From: JACCZX01 sp963710675
Lineage (GTDB): Bacteria > Pseudomonadota > Gammaproteobacteria > Burkholderiales > Burkholderiaceae_F
NCBI GenBank assembly: GCA_963710675.1
Contig: CAVQBE010000021.1
Span: forward strand, 62,001 to 126,000
Length of the DNA: 64,000 nucleotides
Reading direction: 5' to 3'
Below are positions 54,950 through 64,000 of the stretch, one piece after another. The notes beneath the pieces were generated by a model. The model saw only the letters and a list, made by a program, of their open reading frames with translations. It was not told where the DNA came from and did not search any database. A program made the position numbers and the translations under genes. Numbering within the stretch: the stretch's first letter is position 1; the number at the start of each line of letters is the position of its first letter.

Positions 54950-55123
54950 TGCAGGACTGAAGCGTTGCAACGGCTTACGACCAGCAGGGGTGGGTTGCCC
55001 ATGCTCACGCGTGATTCGCCACTTCGCCGCGTCGCGGCGGTGCCGCATTCACCGCCTCCGCGATTTCAACCGTTTGACGGTGACCGTAAACTGTAAATTC
55101 TCAACACTTAGAATGGCCAGATC
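54950..55123 (+). promoter_or_regulatory. Intergenic region before kaiC, possible promoter
   Basis: This 174-base gap is the only sizeable one in the stress-to-Kai stretch. It holds GC-rich DNA followed by an AT-rich end with TTGACG at 55073-55078, TAAATT at 55093-55098 and TAGAAT near 55109. Spacing between TTGACG and TAAATT is 14, shorter than the sigma-70 ideal, so the promoter call is weak. No terminator with T-run is seen after the ferritin-like gene. Confidence 0.25.
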
Positions 55124-56831
55124 GTGTCAACTCGGTCACGCTCTTCTGCTGTAGCTGACAGACCCACACTGCAAAAGGCAGCGACGGGAATTTACGGTCT
55201 GGACGAAATAACCAACGGAGGATTTCCGAGAGGACGTCCGACGCTGGTGTGCGGGGCGGCCGGTTGCGGCAAGACGATGCTCGCGGCGGAGTTTCTGGTT
55301 CGCGGTGCGGTTCAGTATGGCGAGCCCGGCGTTTTCATGATGTTTGAAGAGAGCGCAGCGGAGCTGACCGAAAATGTGCGCTCTCTCGGCTTTGATCTCG
55401 ACAAGCTGCAAAGGCAGCGCAAGATCGCTATCGACTTCGTTCACATCGAACGAAGCGAGATCGAAGAAACCGGTGAGTACGACCTTGAAGGCCTTTTCAT
55501 TCGCCTGGCTCACGCAATTGACCGGGTAGGAGCCAAGCGCGTCGTTCTCGACACCGTTGAAGCGCTGTTTCGCAGGTATCCCCAATCACGCGGTACTAAG
55601 GGCGGAACTCCGGCGTTTGTTCAGGTGGCTGAAAGATCGGCGAATGACCGCTGTCATCACCGGCGAAAGGGGCGAGCGCACGCTGACGCGATACGGACTC
55701 GAGGAGTATGTCGCCGATTGTGTAATTCTTCTCGACCACCGAACCAATGACCAGATTTCGACACGCAGGCTTCGCATCATCAAGTATCGCGGCTCCGCTC
55801 ACGGAACCAACGAATACCCGTTCGTCATTGGCCCCACGGGATTTTCGGTAGTGCCGATTACGTCGTTGCGGTTGGATCACAAGGCCTATAGCCAGCGTGT
55901 CGCTTCCGGTATTCAGGGTTTAGACGACATGCTGGGAGGCAAGGGCGTTTACCGCGGTACCAGCGTTCTGGTTTCAGGGTCTCCGGGCACCGGCAAAAGC
56001 AGCATAGGCGCTGCCTTCGCGAATGCCGCTTGCGCGCGAGGCGAGCGAGCGCTCTTGTTTGTGTACGAGGAATCAGAAAGCCAGCTGTTGCGCAACATGC
56101 GCTCGGTTCGGCTTGACCTGGGTCGATGGGTTCGCAAAGGCCTGCTGCAGGTTCACGCCTCTCGACCGACATTGCAGGGTCTGGAACAGCATCTGATCAC
56201 GATGTATGAACACGTTCGCCAGTTCCGCCCTTCAATCGTCGTGGTGGACCCGATCAGCAACCTGACATTGGAGCGCGAAGACGTCTCGTTGAAGCCAACG
56301 CTGATGCGACTGATAGATTTTCTGAAGCAGGAAGGTATCACCGGCGTGTTCACGAGCCTGACGACCGATACCGCGGTGCCCCGTGCAGACTCCGAGGTCG
56401 GGGTGTCGTCATTGATGGATACCTGGCTGGTACTCGGCAATTGGGAACAAAACGGCGAGCGCACCCGTACGCTGCAGGTGCTGAAGTCGCGCGGGATGGA
56501 GCATTCCAATCAAGTCCGCGAGTTCATAATGACCCGCAGAGGCGTCGAGCTGATTGATGTCTACTTTTCCGGCGCAACCGCACTCACCGGGACCGCACGC
56601 GTAACTCAACAAGCTAAAGAGCTGGCCGCAGAGACCCTGCGAGAGCGCGATCATGAGCGGAGCTTGCGAGAACTTGCGAGTCAGCGCGCCGCAATCGATG
56701 CGCAAATTGCTGCGCTTCGCGTGCCCATTGCAATGCGCTTGCCCGAAGACCAGCGCGGTGACCCTGCTGGCACGAAGCGACGCACTGCGCGCGCAACCTC
56801 ACGCCGCGCGAACGCCAAGCGGGCCCCGTAA
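55124..56831 (+). CDS. kaiC: Circadian clock ATPase KaiC homologue, frameshifted
   Basis: About 568 residues after removing one C near 55570. It has two RecA-like lobes. Walker A of CI is GAAGCGKTMLA near residue 44 and of CII GSPGTGKSSIGA near 286; catalytic Glu pairs are in MMFEESAAE and FVYEESESQ. The CII phosphosite region reads GVSSLMDTWLVL near 425, so Ser-Ser replaces the cyanobacterial Ser-Thr dyad. The C-terminal 80 residues are a charged extension with basic ends. The GTG at 55124 is the start. Its TAA overlaps the first kaiB ATG by one base. No kaiA is visible. Confidence 0.93.
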
Positions 56832-57173
56832 TGGCGACCCGGCCTAAGGCCGCTACCAAGAAAACGGCGGCAACTGCCCAAGACGCCGGAATGGCAGCTT
56901 CGGCTATACGTGGCGGGCCGCACGGCAAAATCGAATGCAGCATTGGAGAACCTGAAGCATCTCTGTGAAACGCATCTTGCAGGCCGTTATTCGATTGAGG
57001 TAATCGACCTGCTGGTCAATCCACGATTGGCAGCGGGCGACCAGATCCTGGCGGTACCAACGCTGGTGCGAAAGTTTCCCGAGCCCATTCGAAAAATTAT
57101 CGGCGACCTCTCCAACGAGGCGCGTGTGCTCGTCGGTCTTGACGTGCAGCCTTTGCGTAAGGGTCGCGGATGA
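56831..57173 (+). CDS. kaiB: KaiB homologue 1, frameshifted near the N-terminus
   Basis: About 113 residues. The thioredoxin-like KaiB core is clear: RLYVAGRTAKSNAALENLKH, FLETHLAGRY-like ETHLAGRYSIEVIDLLVNP, AAGDQILAVPTLVRKFPEPI and IIGDLSNEARVLVGLD. The N-terminal Lys/Ala/Thr tail (MATRPKAATKKTAATAQDA) is in another frame; removing a G near 56889 links it through EWQLRLYV. It overlaps kaiC by one base and kaiB2 by 4 bases. KaiB sets the phase of KaiC by binding its CI lobe; that role is assumed from the family. Confidence 0.92.
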
Positions 57174-57472
57174 AAACCACTGAAGCCGATGGCGGCCGCG
57201 AAAACTACATCCTGCGTCTGTACGTTAGCGGAGCCACTGAGCTGTCAGCGCGCGCAGTGGTCAATGCGCGAAAGATTTGTGACGACTATCTGAAAGGGCG
57301 CTACCGGCTCGAGGTACTCGACATCGCCGACAACGTCGCAATGGCAATGAAAGACCAAATCGTGGCAGCCCCTACCCTGGTAAAGCTGGCGCCGGCCCCG
57401 TTACGCCGTTTCATCGGTGATCTGTCCAATGCCGAAAAACTCCTCGAGCGCCTCGGCGTGCAGGCAACTTAG
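57170..57472 (+). CDS. kaiB: KaiB homologue 2
   Basis: A 100-residue KaiB: YILRLYVSGATELSARAVVN, ICDDYLKGRYRLEVLDIADN, AMAMKDQIVAAPTLVKLAPA and RRFIGDLSNAEKLLERLGV. Identity to KaiB 1 is only moderate, which points to separate roles rather than recent duplication. The start ATG overlaps the stop of KaiB 1 (ATGA), and the next gene starts 5 bases after its stop, so kaiC-kaiB-kaiB-kinase is one operon. Confidence 0.93.
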   Translation: MKTTEADGGRENYILRLYVSGATELSARAVVNARKICDDYLKGRYRLEVLDIADNVAMAMKDQIVAAPTLVKLAPAPLRRFIGDLSNAEKLLERLGVQAT

Positions 57473-57477
57473 TTCGC

Positions 57478-59267
57478 ATGAACGGGACTGGCTATTTCCT
57501 TTCGCAAAAGCCTGTTTCCGGCACGGCCGATCCCGACCGCCTGCTCGCCGAGAACGCCGAGTTACACGCACTGCTAAAAGAGGCGGAGGACACACTCGGC
57601 GCGATTCGCAGCGGCGATGTCGATGCGCTGGTCGTCGGCGACGACATCTACACATTGGACAGCGCCAATGCAGCAAGCAACAAATTACGCAAAGACGTTC
57701 TCGCGCAGATGGAGGATGCCGTCGTTGCCTACGACAACGATGAGCACATCATTTTCATGAACGCTGCCGCTGAGCGACAGTACGGAAAGGTCGCCTCCGA
57801 CGCGCTCGGGCGTCTGAAGTCGGAGCTTTACGAAGAGAGCTGGCCGAACGCCAATGAACACGCCGGCGCGATGCAGGCTGCGCGAGAATCAGGTTCCTAT
57901 CGAGCGCACTCGATTCACACGAAACGCGATGGCGTTGCGTTTCATGTCGAGTCCACCGTTTCGCAGCTGCGCGATGCAGCCGGCAAGTCAATCGGTCACT
58001 TGGCGGTGATTCGCGACATCACGGACAGAGTCGAGCGGAAGAAGCAATTAGCGCTGCTCGGACCGAGCAAGAGCTGGTCGACGTCCGCGCTACGGGAAAG
58101 CCAGGCGCGGCTGCGAGATGCCGACCGCCGCAAAGACGAGTTCCTGGCCACGTTGGCGCATGAACTGCGCAATCCATTGGCACCGATCCGCAATGCGCTT
58201 CAGATCATGCGGCTGACAAACGAATCAGTCATTCACGAAAACGCGCGCGGCATCATCGAGCGTCAGTTGCAGCAAATGGTTCACCTCGTCGAGGATTTGC
58301 TTGACGTTAGCCGCATTAGCCAGGGCAAGGTGGAGCTTCGCCGCGAGCACGCCGACCTCGCTGCGGTGTGTGCAGACGGCAGTAGAAACGAGTCGGCCCT
58401 TTAATCGACGCGGGAAAACATGAATTGACGCTGCGACTGCCACCTCCGGGCACATTGATCGCCGATGTTGACGTCACGCGTATCACGCAGGTAGTTGCCA
58501 ACTTGCTGAACAACGCAGCCAAGTACACGCCGCAGCAGGGGCGTATTGAAATTTCCGCGGAACACGCTGACGATCGTGCGCGCATTTCCATCAAGGATTC
58601 CGGCGTCGGGATTCCGGCCGAAATGCTGCCGCAGGTATTCGAAATGTTCGCTCAAATTGATCGCACTCTGGAACGCTCGCAGGGCGGGCTCGGCATCGGT
58701 CTGGCTTTGGTCAAAAACCTTGTCGAACTGCACGGTGGCTCGGTGGAAGCACACAGCATGGGAAAGGGACACGGCAGTCAGTTCGTAGTACACCTGCCGT
58801 TGTCGGTAACCAATGCGAGGTTATCGCCACAAGTGCCTGCGTCCACCCTCACGTCTCACCCGTCCAAAAACATGCGAGTACTCGTTGTCGATGACAACGT
58901 CGACAGCGCTGAGAGCCTGTCTCAATGCCTGAGGATGTTGGGTTACCAGACGCTGACGGCACACGACGGCCTTGGCGGCTGTCCGCTCAGCGGAGTCTTA
59001 CCTGCCCGATGTGGCGCTTATGGACATCGGCTTGCCGCATGTGAGCGGATACGAAGCCGCCAGACGGATTCGAGCACTGCCCGGGAACGAGAGATTGCTA
59101 CTGGTTGCTCTTAGCGGATGGGGCCAGGAAGAGGACCGCCGCAAATCGAAGGCGGCCGGCTTCGATCATCACTTCGTGAAGCCGGTCGACATCGACGCCT
59201 TAACCAATGTGCTCGTCGAGCACGAGCACACTCTGGCCGCTGACACCTTTCGAGTTCTGGCTAAGCG
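57478..59267 (+). CDS. Hybrid sensor histidine kinase with PAS and receiver domains, frameshifted
   Basis: About 590 residues across several indels near 58370, 58403, 58970 and the extreme end. A coiled N-terminal region (LAENAELHALLKEAEDTLGA) leads to a PAS domain (DAVVAYDNDEHIIFMNAAAE), HisKA (FLATLAHELRNPLAPIRNAL, His near residue 228), HATPase (VANLLNNAAKYTP and GGLGIGLALVKNL) and a receiver domain (VLVVDDNVDSAESLSQCL, Asp in LMDIGLPHVSGYEAA, Lys in FVKPVD). No membrane helix. It closes the kai operon and is the obvious output or input of the KaiBC pair. Its end lies near the convergent DUF4142 gene. Confidence 0.85.
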
Positions 59268-59281
59268 CAGTCTGCGACGCG

Positions 59282-59912
59282 TTATTTGCCGGCAGACTTA
59301 CGGGTGCTGCGTTCGTAGTTTTCGAAAGCTCAGTTGCCATTTTCAGGTGTTCCTGCAGCGCTGGCAGCGTGTTGCCGCGAACGACTTCAGCTCAGCATCC
59401 TTGCCTGATTTCGATTCCTTCTGAAACAGCGCAATTGCATCGCGATGCGCGCGCACCTGCGAGGCCATATAGGCGCGGTCAAAGTCGGTACCCGACATCG
59501 TCGACATCTTCTTCATGTCGCGCTCGTCCTTCTTTGAAGGCGTGGTCGGAAGCGCGACGCTGCGGCTTGCCGCCATCGTCTTCATCTGCCCGCTGGTCTT
59601 CGTGTGGTCGGTGACCATCTGATCGGCGAACTTCTTTACCGCGTCCGACGACGCCTTTTCTTTCGCGACCTGGCCGCCCTGAATCTCAGCGATGTCGCTT
59701 TGCGCTGCCTTCATCATGAAATCGCGATCACCCTTGGCAAGCGATGTATTCGATCTTGACGTCCCGGTGGTCTGCTTGCTGGCCGGCGTCGACGCGCCTG
59801 CCGGTTGAGTCGTCGGCGCGCCGGCTGGCGTTTGTGCAAAGACGGGGCTGAAGAACGCTAGCGAAAGCGCGGTAGCGATGCCGGTTAGTCTGGCTTTAAT
59901 AGGGGCTTGCAT
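59282..59912 (-). CDS. DUF4142-domain exported protein, frameshifted near C-terminus
   Basis: About 205 residues. Signal peptide MQAPIKARLTGIATALSLAF ends near VFAQ|TPAG. The DUF4142 core has DRDFMMKAAQSDIAEIQGGQ, VAKEKASSDAVKKFADQMV, DHTKTSGQM and DRAYMASQVRAHRDAIALFQ. Near 59370 an indel hides the family ending AANTLPALQEHLKMATEL; further bases out of frame read RSTRKSAGK with stop TAA at 59282-59284. AGGAGATATG precedes the ATG. The family is ferritin-like in fold and often stress-linked. Convergent with the kai kinase. Confidence 0.82.
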
Positions 59913-60054
59913 GGTTCATATCTCCTGGAAATAACGTCGGGTTACCGCTGTGGCACGAGCCGTACCCAGCACTCACTAAAGTTCATTTAATCAGCAGTCT
60001 TCGGGAGCAGCGCTGCGCGCATGGCTGCGCAATTCGCGCGCGCGGGTTATCCTG

Positions 60055-60588
60055 CTAATAGCGCGCTGGGCTGTCTGTTTCTGGCATTTGCCGCTGAAGA
60101 TCCCGCGAGCGCGACTGCTTGTACGTCATGACAAGCCCTATCAGGAAAATCGCCGCGCTAAAGGCCAAAAACCCAATATTCCAAACCGCCGGCTCCAATA
60201 CCTCACGCACGTTGTGCAGTCCAAGCAACTGGTGGTTGATTAAGCCTTCGACCAGGTTAAATGCGCCCCAACCCAGCAGCATCGCTCCCAAGAAAACGCC
60301 TAGCGGAGGATTGGTACCCCGCTTTCCCGACTGCCATAACAACATCGACGCCGACAAACGTAACAATCCAGGTCGCCGCATGAAACACGCCGTCCCAAAA
60401 CATATTTAGATGGATCGCCTCAACCGTGGAGGGCCGAACTACGTTCGACAGCATGCTGTGCCACTGCAGGATCTGGTGCAGAACGATGCCGTCGACGAAA
60501 CCGCCCAAGCCAACTCCGAGCAGAATCGCCGGCGCGAGTCGTGACTGGCCGTGGGCGTTGCCTTCGCGTATCGCGAGGTTGAGGTCAT
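60055..60588 (-). CDS. DUF2243 membrane protein, frameshifted
   Basis: About 177 residues with four hydrophobic helices. Family text: APAILLGVGLGGFVDGIVLH, LQWHSMLSNVVRP, LNMFWDGVFHAATWIVTFVG, and, after a G insertion near 60325, TNPPLGVFLGAMLLGWGAFN and HHQLLGLH-like NHQLLGLHNVREV. His-rich helices suggest metal or heme contact. The ATG at 60588 opens MTSTSRYAKATPTASHDS, linked by a second indel near 60530 to APAILL. Function unknown; DUF2243 genes are often near terminal oxidases, but not here. Confidence 0.8.
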
Positions 60589-60917
60589 ACGATGATGCAG
60601 CGATCAACGTGCCCGCTTGGATTAAGCAACGCAAGGCGTATCACCGCGCCCATAGTATCTCAAGAGCGCAGTTTTAGGGTGTAACGGAGCGCGCCCGTGA
60701 CAGTTAGCGAAGCGCTTCGGACGTCATCCCGAGCCGCAAGCGTGTACGAGCACCGCCAGGGCTTGGCGTGGCCTCGAAATATTCAGTTGAATCGACAAGC
60801 GGCGGATCGGAGCGCAATGACATCACCGTCATCTGCGAACAGGAGCGACGCCACAAGCGTCCGCTTCAATGGTTGTTCGCCATGCGCGCACTACTCCTAC
60901 CTTGCTGCACTTCGGCC
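60589..60917. other. Gene-poor stretch
   Basis: This 329-base interval lies between two minus-strand membrane-protein genes. I see no protein with convincing family text in any frame. A short minus-strand frame near 60706-60837 (MTVMSLRSDPPLVDSTEYFE) and a GTG-started plus-strand frame at 60697-60921 look like chance. Because indels are dense here, a broken small gene cannot be excluded. Confidence 0.4.
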
Positions 60918-61400
60918 TTAACGTCGTCTTCGCACGGATGTGCTCGAGCGCGCAATTTCGGTCGCTGCGAGCCCTGCGCCGAACGCGGTACACGAGAAAC
61001 AGCGACGTTTTTGACAGCCGATGTTCAAAGCCAGGCGTCAGCCGCTTGGGCGTCATCTGATAGTCAACAAAGCAGGCAACGGCTGCGGTCGCTGCACTCA
61101 TGGCAAGCGTAGGACCAGGCCTGCCACGCATCGCACCGCCGAAAACTTTTTCAAACAGAACTGCCCAGAAAATCGACGTCGCGTGATGCGTCAAATAGCC
61201 AGGCAGTGTGTATTTGATATTGGCATGATCAACTGCGTCGCGCGGTCGCCCCAGTACCAGTGACTGACAGCATTGATCGGCGCAAGTGCGCTGCCGGTTT
61301 CACTGCGGCCGCGCGCCGCGAGTGCAACAGTGGACAGGATGCTGGCACATGTGCCCGATAGCAATCCTCGGTTGAATGCCCGTTTCCAAGATAGCGTCAT
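60918..61400 (-). CDS. Conserved hypothetical membrane protein, frameshifted
   Basis: About 160 residues. Start MTLSWKRAFNRGLLSGTCAS follows GGAGCG. Text of a family I recall from Burkholderiales is present: NRGLLSGTCASILSTVALAA, TGSALAPINAVSHWYWGDRA, THHATSIFWAVLFEKVFGG, ACFVDYQMTPKRLTPGFEHR and, in a shifted frame, FLVYAFGAGLAATE. Indels near 61190 and 60970 separate the pieces. Four hydrophobic segments make it an inner-membrane protein of unknown role. Confidence 0.7.
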
Positions 61401-61488
61401 GATTCGCTCCGTGTGTTGGCCCTGCGTGGCATAAAAAGTGCCCGTTGGGCCCACCGCGCACTGACGCGCGGCTCTTCAATGAGGGTTG

Positions 61489-62755
61489 ATGATCGTTTTA
61501 GTACTAGGTGCGAGCGGTTTTATCGGCAGCGCCGTGGTCGATGCGCTCCGCGCTGCTGGACACCGTGTTATCGAAGGCAGACGTCACAGCAGCGGCGCTC
61601 ATGACGAAGATACGGTCGCGGTGGACTTCACGCGCGACTTCGATGCTGCGACGTGGCGCGCGAAGCTGCGCGGCGTGGATGCTGTTGTTAACGCCGTTGG
61701 CATCTTGCGCGAGCGCGGCACGCAAACGTTCGATGCGTTGCACGTACGAGCGCCGCGCGCTTTATTTGCGGCGTGCGTCGAGCAGGCGTAGCGCGCGTGG
61801 TGCAGTTTTCGGCGCTGGGCGCCGATGAACATGCGATCAGTGCCTATCACATCAGCAAGCGGCGCGCGGACGAATTCCTGGCGGCACAGTCGATCTCTTC
61901 GGTGATCGTTCAGCCTTCGTTGGTGTACGGTCCCGGCGGAGAAAGCGCGCGGCTGTTTGACACGCTTGCTTCGCTGCCATGGATCCCGCTGCCCGGCGAT
62001 GGGCTGCAACGCATACAGCCGATCCATCTTGACGATCTGGTTGCGTGCATCGTCGCATTGCTCGAGCGTGATCGCTGGCGCACCGGGCGTATTGCGCTCG
62101 TCGGCGCGGAGCCGATCGACACTGCGCGACTATCTTGCCGCACTTGAGTCGCGCGCTGGGCCGCGCTCGGGTCCGTTTCATACGCATTCCGTACTCGTGG
62201 GTCCGAGCGGCCGCATCGCTGGGCAGAAATATCGCCGGGAGCATTGCTCGATCAACGAGACGTTAACGATGCTCGAGCGCGGAAACGTGGCGGATGTTGC
62301 GGACACGCAGCGAATTCTCGGTGCACCGCCGCGGCCGGTCGCGAACTTCATCCCGCGTCGTGTTGCGTCGATGGCTCGCCGCCAGGCGCAACTCAATTGG
62401 TTGTTGCCTTTATTGCGGATCACTATTGCCGCGATGTGGATCGTCACCGGCATCGTTTCTGTCGCCGTTTACCCGGTTTCCGATAGCTATGCGCTCCTTG
62501 CCCGGACCGGAATCACCGGAACACTTGCGACGGCTGCGCTAGTCGGTGCGGCGTCGCTGGACATTGCGTTCGGTATTGCCACGCTATTGGCGCCATCGCG
62601 CTTTTCTGGTGGTCGCAGATCATGCTGATCCTCGCCTACACGCTGATCATCAGCGTTTGGCTGCCGGAGTTCTGGGCACATCCTTATGGTCCGGTGTTGA
62701 AGAACCTGCCGATACTCGCAGCTTGCTGCTGCTCGCGTTCGTCGAGGAGCGCTGA
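61489..62755 (+). CDS. SDR oxidoreductase fused to a DoxX-like membrane domain, multiply frameshifted
   Basis: About 420 residues. The N-terminal Rossmann half reads MIVLVLGASGFIGSAVVDAL, VDAVVNAVGILRERGTQTFD, VARVVQFSALGADEHAISAY and SVIVQPSLVYGPGG. The C-terminal half is membrane-embedded: LNWLLPLLRITIAAMWIVTG, ATAALVGAASLDIAFGIATL and MLILAYTLIISVWLPEFWAH, ending LLLLAFVEER. It is a known SDR-DoxX architecture. At least four indels (near 61783, 62120, 62600, 62725) break it. The stop TGA at 62753-62755 shares a base with the next ATG, so the DUF2269 gene is coupled. Substrate unknown. Confidence 0.78.
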
Positions 62756-63221
62756 TGGAATATCAGATCTGGAAATGGCTGCATATTCTGTCGTCGACAC
62801 TGCTGTTCGGCACCGGGCTGGGCACCGCGTTCTTTATGTTCTTTACCAACCGCAGCGGGGACGTGCGGGCGATTGCCGTCGTGACGCGCTACGTCGTGAT
62901 CGCCGACTGGCTGTTTACGGCGACGACCGTCGTATTTCAGCCGCTGTCCGGATTGATGATGATGCACCTGGCCGGGATACCGTTGACCGCGCGTTGGATA
63001 TGGGTCTCGTTCGCGCTCTACTTCGTGGCCGGGGCATGCTGGCTGCCGGTCGTGTGGATTCAGATGAAGCTGCGCAACCTCGCGCGCGAAGCGGTCCGAC
63101 AGGTGCCACAACACTGCCGAGCCAGTACTGGAAATATGAGCGCATCTGGGTGCTGCTTGGCATTCCGGCCTTTATATCGCTTGTCGTGGTCTTTTATCTG
63201 ATGGTGGCGAAGCCCTCATGA
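62755..63221 (+). CDS. DUF2269 membrane protein, frameshifted
   Basis: About 155 residues with four helices: WLHILSSTLLFGTGLGTAFF, VVTRYVVIADWLFTATTVVF, WIWVSFALYFVAGACWLPVV and, after an indel near 63110, IWVLLGIPAFISLVVVFYLM. The family motif LHILSSTLLFGTG and the WIQMKLRNLAREA loop are diagnostic. The start overlaps the SDR-DoxX stop, and the stop overlaps the next ATG (ATGA at 63218). The three genes form one operon of membrane redox-like proteins of unknown function. Confidence 0.85.
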
Positions 63222-63766
63222 TGCGCCTCAAGTCACTCGATCTGATGTCTTCCTTGACGTCGCGCTCGTGATTCTCGTTGTCCATGGCGCACTCGGTGCA
63301 TTCGACACGCTTTATTGCCACGAATGGCAGGCCAGGCTCCCAAGCAGCCATGGGCCAGCCCGCGAGCTAACCTGCATTCACTGCGATCATTTCTGTACGC
63401 CGTCATTTTCCTCGGCCTTGCCTGGTTCGAATGGCACGGCGCATTCGCGTGGCTACTCTTCGCAGTCTTCGCGATCGAGTACGCCGTGACGTTGATTGAT
63501 GCAAGTAGTGGAGGACCGCACTCGGCGCCTGTCACGCGCCGAGCGGCTCGTGCACATGATTCTCGGCGGCACCACCGGCGCTTACATGGCGCTCGTCGCG
63601 TATCACGCGTTAACGGAGTGGATCGGCGCACCGACTCGGACTGCAATTCACATATCACGGCGTCGTGTCGCTGATTCTGACTATTTACGCGGCGAGCGTG
63701 ATGATCTCTGCAGTACGCGATCTGCGGGCTTCGCGCCAATTGCTCGCGGCAGGCATACCTTCGTAG
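63218..63766 (+). CDS. Conserved membrane protein following DUF2269, multiply frameshifted
   Basis: About 183 residues reconstructed across indels near 63236, 63370, 63500 and 63640: SDVFLDVALVILVVHGALGA, FDTLYCHEWQARLP, SLRSFLYAVIFLGLAWFEWH, WLLFAVFAIEYAVTLID, VEDRTRRLSRAERLVHMILG, TYHGVVSLILTIYAASVMIS and AVRDLRASRQLLAAGIPS, stop at 63764-63766. Four to five hydrophobic helices. I recall a family of this text (GALGAFDTLYxHEW) beside DUF2269, but cannot name it. It ends 35 bases before the convergent partial gene. Confidence 0.7.
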
Positions 63767-63801
63767 CGCACGCATTTTGGACCCGCGCCGAACCGGACGA
63801 C

Positions 63802-64000
63802 TTAGATCGCGCGACGCTCCGTTTTGCTATTAGCAGCAGTAGCAAACATGATGTCATTGACTGCACCGAGCGAAAGCTCGGACTCGGCTCGAAGCGGGGC
63901 CTCCGGCTCGACTTCAGCCAGATACTGCTCAACGGCATCCTGCAGCGATGCAAGCGTCAGACCCCGTTCGCTTTGCAGTGCCGAATAGCGCGGGCGCACC
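63802..64000 (-). CDS. C-terminal fragment, possibly RmlD-like sugar reductase
   Basis: Only the last 65 residues lie in the window, running off its right edge. RPRYSALQSERGLTLASLQD and AVEQYLAEVEPEAPL resemble the C-terminal end of dTDP-4-dehydrorhamnose-reductase-like enzymes (RPxYSxL then an amphipathic helix). The tail SELSLGAVNDIMFATAANSK is not typical, which could reflect another indel. The start is outside the window, so the assignment is weak. Confidence 0.4.
   Translation of the reverse strand, partial: VRPRYSALQSERGLTLASLQDAVEQYLAEVEPEAPLRAESELSLGAVNDIMFATAANSKTERRAI

Noticed and set aside
55124..64000. Reading the broken kai kinase, SDR and membrane genes as a cluster of decayed pseudogenes
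   Set aside because: Each break is a single base, both sides keep full conservation, and start/stop overlaps between genes are intact, which fits sequencing error better than decay.
1..64000. Search for tRNA or rRNA genes, integrases, transposases and attachment repeats
   Set aside because: No cloverleaf-like segment, rRNA text, transposase motif or terminal inverted repeat pair was recognised; gene content looks like core and metabolic chromosome.

Overview
The window reads as chromosomal DNA of a high-GC (roughly 60%) betaproteobacterium, most likely Burkholderiales. Support: two periplasmic TctC/Bug-type binding proteins, a PHB depolymerase with a phasin-like protein, a TAXI-type TRAP transporter, a nitrile hydratase cluster, a DsbB of the usual size, and a copy of an intergenic GC-rich repeat that I associate with this order (about 11331-11405). 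I see no rRNA, tRNA, insertion sequence, prophage or CRISPR array.

Layout. 1-3.3 kb: end of a lectin-like secreted protein, gfa, a small lipoprotein, xthA and an alpha/beta hydrolase. 3.3-8.8 kb: a cobalt-type nitrile hydratase operon (HupE-like permease, alpha, beta, activator) between two Bug receptors, then an Ldh_2-family dehydrogenase. 8.8-12.3 kb: a hypothetical gene, gloA, a trypsin-like protein without signal peptide, and a sulfite-oxidase-family molybdoenzyme with a cytochrome b. 12.4-20.5 kb: pbpC and a giant alpha-2-macroglobulin. 20.6-28.2 kb: sulfur metabolism (cystathionine beta-synthase, a transsulfuration PLP enzyme, rhodanese, sulfite reductase, DUF934, cobA, sirB) with a CitE-like lyase. 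28.2-33.3 kb: a minus-strand operon of ttdA, ttdB, a fumarate-reductase-like flavoprotein, a SlcC-like and a ComC-like 2-hydroxyacid dehydrogenase. 33.4-45.2 kb: GNAT, VOC and phasin-like genes, TAXI-TRAP transporter, aminotransferase with dadA, a secreted protein of 24-residue tandem repeats, dsbB, DUF4198 and a soluble histidine kinase. 45.3-50.3 kb: HAD phosphatase, phosphotransferase, RHH regulator with PHB depolymerase, DUF421, and a thioredoxin-reductase-like flavoprotein. 50.4-55 kb: a stress block (GlsB/YeaQ, glycine-rich protein, hemerythrin, large catalase, ferritin-like). 55.1-59.3 kb: kaiC, two kaiB genes and a hybrid histidine kinase. 59.3-64 kb: DUF4142, DUF2243 and membrane proteins, an SDR-DoxX fusion with DUF2269 and an unnamed membrane protein, and the tail of a possible RmlD-like reductase.

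How they fit together. CBS and the gamma-lyase-type enzyme move sulfur between homocysteine and cysteine. Sulfite reductase uses siroheme, whose synthesis needs cobA and sirB nearby. The adjacent SlcC/ComC pair suggests sulfolactate or a similar 2-hydroxyacid as substrate. The Kai block lacks kaiA and looks like a KaiBC timing or stress module with its own output kinase, next to peroxide, iron and oxygen defence genes.

Quality caveat. More than 25 single-base indels break otherwise well conserved reading frames, mostly in short homopolymers and concentrated at 25-30 kb and 55-64 kb. I treat nearly all of these as assembly errors and give gene spans in the corrected sense.
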